The notes under the pieces were generated by a model, which saw only the letters and a list, made by a program, of their open reading frames with translations, was not told where the DNA came from and did no database searches. Positions 59,318 through 64,000 of a DNA stretch of 64,000 nt are shown piece by piece. The stretch is taken from the NCBI GenBank assembly GCA_024644745.1, contig JAHEHF010000001.1:1-64000 (forward strand). Direction: 5' to 3'. Position numbers and translations under genes: made by a program. Source of the stretch: Flavobacteriaceae bacterium (GTDB lineage Bacteria > Bacteroidota > Bacteroidia > Flavobacteriales > Flavobacteriaceae). Within the stretch, counting starts at the first letter, position 1, and every line of letters starts with the position of its first letter.

Positions 59318-60223
59318 ATGAAAGCATTGTTCATTATTCTGTCGTTTTTTATAGGCCTGACTTTGAGTTGTGGTTCATCAAATGTCATTACCGTAGAACA
59401 AAATCCACATGCCAAGGCCCATCAGGATATGCATATGGAATACAAAAAAGAAATTCTTAAAAAAGAGGCTGAGGGTCAAATCGATACCTTCGACAAGGAA
59501 TCTTATGTGAAAATCAACGAATCGGACCATCCTAAGGCCAAATATGTCAATGGAAAATGGCAACAAGGTATCCGTTTCATTGCTATGGGCAAGGAGCCGT
59601 CGTGGTGGTTTGAACTGGATAAGGACAAATCATTTCGCTTTAAATCAGATACAGAACATTCATTGAACTCAGATGGCATGACGCGTCTGACGGACCTTCA
59701 GCCCAATATAATTACCTACCTGGCTTCTGCCCCGCAGGGAGACCTGTTGCTAAGATTGACCGAAGAAAAATGCACCAATGGACTAACTGATTTTCCTTTC
59801 GCATTCAAGGTATCAGCCGAATTAAAATTAGAAGGGAATTTGGTCGCAGAGACCTATATGGGATGTGGCGATTTTATTCCTGACCCAAGGCTGAACGGCA
59901 AATGGCAGATCATAAAGGCCGATACCCTTTTACTACATAGTGATCAGTTTGAAAACAGGGTCCCTGAACTTAATTTTGATGTATATGAGGGCCTGGTTTC
60001 TGGTAATGACGGCTGCAATAGTTTTAGAGGCAGTTTGAGTTCAAGAGATCAGGAGATCTTCTTTGGAATGATGGCAGGAACACTTATGGCCTGTCCGCAT
60101 ATGGATTTGAGCTCAGTTATCACCGCTTCTTTTATGAATAAAAAATTGAATTACAAGTTCAAAAAAGATCTTGTTCTGAGCGAGGGCAAAAAAGAAGTTC
60201 TGGTCCTCAGAAGATTAGAATAA
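59318..60223 (+). CDS. META domain lipoprotein with COG3650-like N-terminal domain
   Basis: Lipoprotein of 301 residues with signal peptide and lipobox (residues 1-18, ending TLSC). A first domain (about 80-190) has the pattern IRFIAMGKEPSWWFELDKD, seen in COG3650-type heavy-metal or stress-associated proteins. The second (about 193-300) is a META domain with VSGNDGCNSFRGSL and GTLMACPHMDLSS, a motif first described in heat-shock protein HslJ. Envelope stress or resistance functions are suggested by family only. It stands alone in 255 bp of upstream space. Confidence 0.8.
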   Translation: MKALFIILSFFIGLTLSCGSSNVITVEQNPHAKAHQDMHMEYKKEILKKEAEGQIDTFDKESYVKINESDHPKAKYVNGKWQQGIRFIAMGKEPSWWFELDKDKSFRFKSDTEHSLNSDGMTRLTDLQPNIITYLASAPQGDLLLRLTEEKCTNGLTDFPFAFKVSAELKLEGNLVAETYMGCGDFIPDPRLNGKWQIIKADTLLLHSDQFENRVPELNFDVYEGLVSGNDGCNSFRGSLSSRDQEIFFGMMAGTLMACPHMDLSSVITASFMNKKLNYKFKKDLVLSEGKKEVLVLRRLE

Positions 60224-60300
60224 TGCTTTAAATATTGTCATCTTAAATCAATTATTTCTATATTTACGACTGTTATCGCTTCAGGCCAAGACCATAAAAA

Positions 60301-61386
60301 ATGAATTCAAATGTTATCGCGAATGGAATCTTAAGGGCGCTCGCTATTGTGTCGGGAATCGCGTTACTTCTTTTTTTACTGTACAAAATACAAAGTGTCA
60401 TCATTTATCTGATTATTGCCACAATATTGTCATTGATCGCAAGACCGATACTTGGATTTATGACAGAGAAACTCAAGTTTCCCAATATTTTTGCAACGGT
60501 TCTTACCATGTGCCTGTTTCTGCTGACCATCATGGGGATCATTTCAATGTTCATCCCCCTGATCAAAGAACAGGGACACAATATTTCATTACTGAACACC
60601 AACGAACTCAGAAGCAGGATTGTCAACCTCTTTCATGAAATTGACGTTTACTTTTCGGCCAGGCGCATCAACATTTTCAGGGAATTGAAAAATATAGACC
60701 TGACTTCAAATATTGCTTCGATCCCTAGTTTGCTGAATTCGTTAATGGGCGTTGTCGGCACCTTCAGCATGGGCTTGTTCTCTGTTCTGTTTATCACCTT
60801 CTTTTTTTTAAAGGACAAAAACCTGCTGCTCAACTTTTTCATTCTGGTGACCCCCCACCGAAATGAGCACAAGATGTTAAACTCTTTGAAAAAGATCAAT
60901 GACCTGCTCTCAAGATATTTTATAGGACTGATCATTCAGATCTCGATTCTATTCACCATTTATTCGGTTACCCTGTTGATCTTTAACATTAAAAGCGCTG
61001 TAGTGATCGCATTTCTTTGCGCCCTGTTGAATCTGATTCCCTATTTAGGACCTTTGATCGGAGGTGTGCTCATGTTGTTGCTGACAATGACCAGCAGCTT
61101 GGAATACGATTTTCAGACCCATATTCTACCCGTAACCATTTATGTTTTGTTAGGCTACATCATAGCTCAACTGATTGACAATTTCTTCAGCCAGCCCGTC
61201 ATATTCTCAAAAAGCGTGAAATCTCATCCTCTTGAAATATTTTTGGTTATTGTCATCGGAGGATTGCTCTTCGGTATTACGGGCATGATTTTCGCCGTAC
61301 CCCTTTACACTGTAATCAAGGTGATCCTGAAAGAATTCCTTTCGGAAAATCCTATTGTGAAATCCATGACCAAGGGATTCGATTAG
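60301..61386 (+). CDS. AI-2E family transporter (PerM/UPF0118)
   Basis: Polytopic membrane protein of 361 residues with about eight hydrophobic segments (about residues 8-50, 60-85, 150-180, 210-250, 260-330). The family signature is the late segment LNLIPYLGPLIGGVLMLLLT (about 240-259) and the GLLFGITGMIFAVPLYTVIK stretch (about 322-341). Members have been linked to autoinducer-2 export, to sodium/proton exchange and to lipid-related functions, so the substrate remains open. It is followed after 1 bp by a methyltransferase-like gene. Confidence 0.85.
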   Translation: MNSNVIANGILRALAIVSGIALLLFLLYKIQSVIIYLIIATILSLIARPILGFMTEKLKFPNIFATVLTMCLFLLTIMGIISMFIPLIKEQGHNISLLNTNELRSRIVNLFHEIDVYFSARRINIFRELKNIDLTSNIASIPSLLNSLMGVVGTFSMGLFSVLFITFFFLKDKNLLLNFFILVTPHRNEHKMLNSLKKINDLLSRYFIGLIIQISILFTIYSVTLLIFNIKSAVVIAFLCALLNLIPYLGPLIGGVLMLLLTMTSSLEYDFQTHILPVTIYVLLGYIIAQLIDNFFSQPVIFSKSVKSHPLEIFLVIVIGGLLFGITGMIFAVPLYTVIKVILKEFLSENPIVKSMTKGFD

Positions 61387-61387
61387 T

Positions 61388-62563
61388 TTGAATAAAGATT
61401 TGTTACATAAAGATGTGCAATACTTTATTGATCACAATTTAAAAACAGACATTCCTGCATTGATTTTAAAGGGTTCTCCATTTAAGAAATTGTCAATTCG
61501 TGAACTTGCCGAACAAATCATATCCAAATCAAAGTGCCGGAACAAACTGCCCACCTGGTTCGATTCCAAAGGAATTTATTATCCTAAACCTGTAAGCATT
61601 GAGCAAGCGTCTTCAGAAATTACAGCTCAATACAAGGCTGATCTGATCACAGGAAAGGTACTGGTAGATGTTACGGGAGGATTTGGCGTTGACAGCTATT
61701 TCTTTTCAAAAAAAATGAAACGCATCATTCACTGTGAAATTGATCCTGAGCTCTCAGACATCTCGGCGCATAATTTTCAGTTCCTTGGGGCAGATAATAT
61801 CACCTGTGTGAATGAGGATGGGATGGAATTTCTAAAAACTTCATCTGACATAATTGACTGGATTTATGCGGATCCGTCAAGAAGAAATGACCATAAAGGA
61901 AAAGTCTTTTTACTCGAAGATTGTATCCCTGATGTTCCTGGAAATCTCGATTTATTACTTGGCAGATCCAATCATATACTCCTCAAACTATCTCCTGTTT
62001 TAGACATAAAGGCAGCTATAGAAAATCTGAAATTTGTGAAAGAGATCCATGTGATTGCTATAAGTAACGAAGTAAAAGAGCTGCTGATAAGCATCGAAAA
62101 AAATAATACAGAACAAATATTGATCAAAACCGTAAATTTTAAAAAAGACGGGCAGGACCATTTTGAATCCGTATTCGGACCTGTTGAGACACCTCCAATT
62201 TCATTGCCTCAAAAGTACCTTTATGAACCCAATTCTGCCATTTTAAAAGCGGGACTTTTTAATCAAGTATCAAAACAGTTAAACGTACCTAAACTTCATA
62301 ATAATAGTCATTTATACACTTCCGAAAAGTTAATTGAATTTCCGGGGAGGTCCTTTCTCATCGAAGGAGTCTATAAATACAGCCTGAAGGAAATCAAAAA
62401 GAAACTGTCACTGAAAAAGGCAAATATAAGCACCCGGAATTTTAAGGAATCAGTTGCTCATATACGCAAGAGAACCGGAATAAAAGAAGGCGGAAAAGAC
62501 TACCTGCTCTTCACAACAAATGCTCAGAACAGGGCCATTGTTATACATTGTACAAAAGTTTAA
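61388..62563 (+). CDS. THUMP-like class I SAM-dependent methyltransferase
   Basis: A 391-residue protein with a Rossmann methyltransferase core. The SAM site is visible as VLVDVTGGFGVDSYFFSKKM (about 90-109), and the catalytic-type motif ADPSRRN (about 159-165) replaces the usual DPPY. The C-terminal third (about 290-391) looks like a THUMP-like domain ending AIVIHCTKV, found on proteins that modify RNA or proteins. The start is a TTG at 61388, one base after the previous stop. The substrate is unknown. A matching group is known in Bacteroidota, but I cannot name an established function. Confidence 0.75.
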   Translation: MNKDLLHKDVQYFIDHNLKTDIPALILKGSPFKKLSIRELAEQIISKSKCRNKLPTWFDSKGIYYPKPVSIEQASSEITAQYKADLITGKVLVDVTGGFGVDSYFFSKKMKRIIHCEIDPELSDISAHNFQFLGADNITCVNEDGMEFLKTSSDIIDWIYADPSRRNDHKGKVFLLEDCIPDVPGNLDLLLGRSNHILLKLSPVLDIKAAIENLKFVKEIHVIAISNEVKELLISIEKNNTEQILIKTVNFKKDGQDHFESVFGPVETPPISLPQKYLYEPNSAILKAGLFNQVSKQLNVPKLHNNSHLYTSEKLIEFPGRSFLIEGVYKYSLKEIKKKLSLKKANISTRNFKESVAHIRKRTGIKEGGKDYLLFTTNAQNRAIVIHCTKV

Positions 62564-62628
62564 GCGTCTCCTGCTCCAAGTACCCGAATATTTATTATTT
62601 TTAATTCCATAATATTCAAAGCAAGCCC

Positions 62629-64000
62629 ATGGCCAATAAAAACATTCGATCTCTATCTTCTCGAAAGGGACTCGACGATAATTTATTTGAAAGAATTGCA
62701 GATTTATCTGGTAAAAATGCGAATGAAGAGGATTTTCATGAATTGTCAAGGCAATTTATGATTGACGATTCAGTGGTCTTTGGCACTGCTTCTTTTTATG
62801 ATTTTATAAAACCGGAAGGCAGGTCTAAAAAAATAAGGGTATGCAATGGTACTGCCTGTATGGTGGCGCAGTCACAGGATCACACAAGAGATATGATCTC
62901 AGGGCATTTTTCATCCGACGAAATCGGTCATGTGGCCTGCGTGGGAAGATGTCATTCGAACGGAGCGATCATGTTTGAGGATAAAACCTACTCCATTCAT
63001 TCTGAAAATGAATTGATAGACGTACTTTCGGATGCTGCGAATCCTGAATTATATGAAAACAAATACAGCATCGGCTGCAACACGACTCCAATTCTTACTT
63101 CAGCAATCAAGGACATAAAAACTTTCTTTGGGCTTGCCAATCAATTTAGAGCTAAGAAAGAGCAGCTCATACAGGAGCTAAAGAGCTCAAATTTAAGAGG
63201 GCGCGGCGGAGCAGGCTTTCCCTTTTGGTTCAAGCTCGATGCCGTTGCAAAAGAAAAGAATGGACAAAAATACATTGTTTGCAATGCCGATGAAGGGGAT
63301 CCCGGGGCCTACAGTGACATGTACCTGATGGAACACCAACCTTTTAAAGTTTTATTCGGAATGTATGTTTCAGGGATTTGTACGGGTGCCGATACAGGGG
63401 TATTGTACATCAGAGGAGAATATCCCGATTCTGTAAGGTCTGTTCAAAGGGCCATTGAATTTTTGAACGAAAACGAATTGCTCTCACAATTCAAATTTAA
63501 GATCATCAAAGGACAGGGAAGCTATGTTTGTGGAGAAGAAACGGCCTTGCTCAACTCTATTGAAGGACTTCGGCCCGAAGTCAGGGTCAGACCTCCCTAT
63601 CCGGCCCAGTACGGACTGTTCGGAAAACCTACCGTTTTGAGCAATGTAGAGACCTTTGCCAATATTCACTGGATTCTTGATCAGGGTGGCAAGGCTTTTG
63701 CCGAACTGGGAACGCCTCAGTCAACAGGAACCAAACTGGTATCACTTGACAGTTTTTTTAATCGACCCGGAATTTATGAAATAGAAATGGGGACCCCGCT
63801 CTCTGAAGTTTTCGAAAAATACGGAAAAGGAAACTCCACTGAAATAAAAGCATTTCAGATCGGAGGGCCCCTGGGCGGAATCGTGCCCCTTGAAAAAATA
63901 AAGGAATTGCATCTGGACTTCGAATCCTTGCAAGCTGGTGGTTTTTTACTGGGCCATGCCAGTGTGGTATCCATACCGAGCTCCTTTCCGATGATTCGCT
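62629..64000 (+). CDS. NuoE/NuoF-type fused NADH or formate dehydrogenase subunit, partial
   Basis: Starts at the ATG at 62629 and is open to the right edge (457 codons seen). Residues about 1-145 form a thioredoxin-like [2Fe-2S] domain: RVCNGTACMVAQ and VACVGRCHSNGAIM supply four Cys. From about 180 on comes the NuoF flavoprotein: GRGGAGFPFWFKLDAV (FMN), VCNADEGDPGAYSDMYLME (about 223-241) and GSYVCGEETALLNSIEG (about 301-317). The [4Fe-4S] and NADH-binding end lie outside the window. The NuoE-NuoF fusion is typical of beta subunits of NAD-linked formate dehydrogenases and hydrogenases. An alpha subunit would be expected next door. Confidence 0.85.
   Translation, partial: MANKNIRSLSSRKGLDDNLFERIADLSGKNANEEDFHELSRQFMIDDSVVFGTASFYDFIKPEGRSKKIRVCNGTACMVAQSQDHTRDMISGHFSSDEIGHVACVGRCHSNGAIMFEDKTYSIHSENELIDVLSDAANPELYENKYSIGCNTTPILTSAIKDIKTFFGLANQFRAKKEQLIQELKSSNLRGRGGAGFPFWFKLDAVAKEKNGQKYIVCNADEGDPGAYSDMYLMEHQPFKVLFGMYVSGICTGADTGVLYIRGEYPDSVRSVQRAIEFLNENELLSQFKFKIIKGQGSYVCGEETALLNSIEGLRPEVRVRPPYPAQYGLFGKPTVLSNVETFANIHWILDQGGKAFAELGTPQSTGTKLVSLDSFFNRPGIYEIEMGTPLSEVFEKYGKGNSTEIKAFQIGGPLGGIVPLEKIKELHLDFESLQAGGFLLGHASVVSIPSSFPMIR

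Noticed and set aside
1..64000. Mobile elements, CRISPR arrays, rRNA and tRNA genes.
   Set aside because: I read both strands for long direct repeats, transposase-like proteins and tRNA T-loop patterns and found none that could be supported.

Overview
The window looks like a chromosomal segment of a Bacteroidota bacterium, most likely a flavobacterium. The evidence is the AT-rich intergenic DNA, start codons without Shine-Dalgarno sequences, several TAnnTTTG-type -7 promoter elements, a large TonB-dependent receptor with a carboxypeptidase-regulatory domain, DUF5916 and DUF2911 proteins, bacillithiol genes, and a zapA / 6S-like RNA / rny arrangement. It reads as core and housekeeping sequence. 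I see no rRNA, tRNA, CRISPR array, prophage or insertion sequence.

Layout. 1-2.2 kb: rny (cut by the left edge), a probable 6S RNA, zapA and a small coiled-coil partner, all on the minus strand. 2.3-8.2 kb: an M23 peptidase, a TonB-dependent receptor, and an ECF sigma factor with a candidate anti-sigma protein and a small exported sensor-like protein. 8.2-12.4 kb (minus): an NtrC-like regulator without a DNA-binding tail, a NatAB-type ABC exporter and an unknown protein. 12.5-22.0 kb (plus): a MarR regulator with a fadN-fadA-fadE fatty-acid oxidation operon, a PD40-type exported protein, then an oxidoreductase / fatty-acid hydroxylase / hydroxyacyl-CoA dehydrogenase operon. 22-27 kb (minus): a small coiled-coil protein and a MacAB-like efflux operon with two different permeases. 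27-31.7 kb: a DCC-family protein, DUF2911, a tandem family of four small exported proteins, a 600-bp gap and sucC.

31.8-41.7 kb: a DUF5916 outer-membrane-type protein, a LolD-like ATPase, mtnN, a two-gene cassette of a GCS2-type amide ligase with CBS domains plus an aspartoacylase-family hydrolase, glyA and fahA. 41.7-50.6 kb: ytxJ, a metallophosphoesterase and proline dehydrogenase; aroB; bshA; a NUDIX hydrolase and an acyltransferase; dps divergent from oxyR; two short conserved proteins. 50.7-53.7 kb: kdnB-kdsB-kdnA, which together predict the amino sugar Kdo8N in lipopolysaccharide. 53.9-64 kb: adenine deaminase; an idi-queD-peroxiredoxin operon; a cyclophilin lipoprotein; prfC; a META-domain lipoprotein; an AI-2E-type permease; a THUMP-like methyltransferase; and a NuoE/NuoF-type fusion cut by the right edge.

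The parts most worth a second look are the CBS-ligase / aspartoacylase cassette, whose product is unknown; the tandem exported family, which keeps an HExxH motif in an Ig-like context; the Kdo8N operon; the 6S-like RNA; the sigma-54-type regulator lacking an HTH; and the ECF module. All annotations rest on reading the sequence and on family knowledge; no database search was run.
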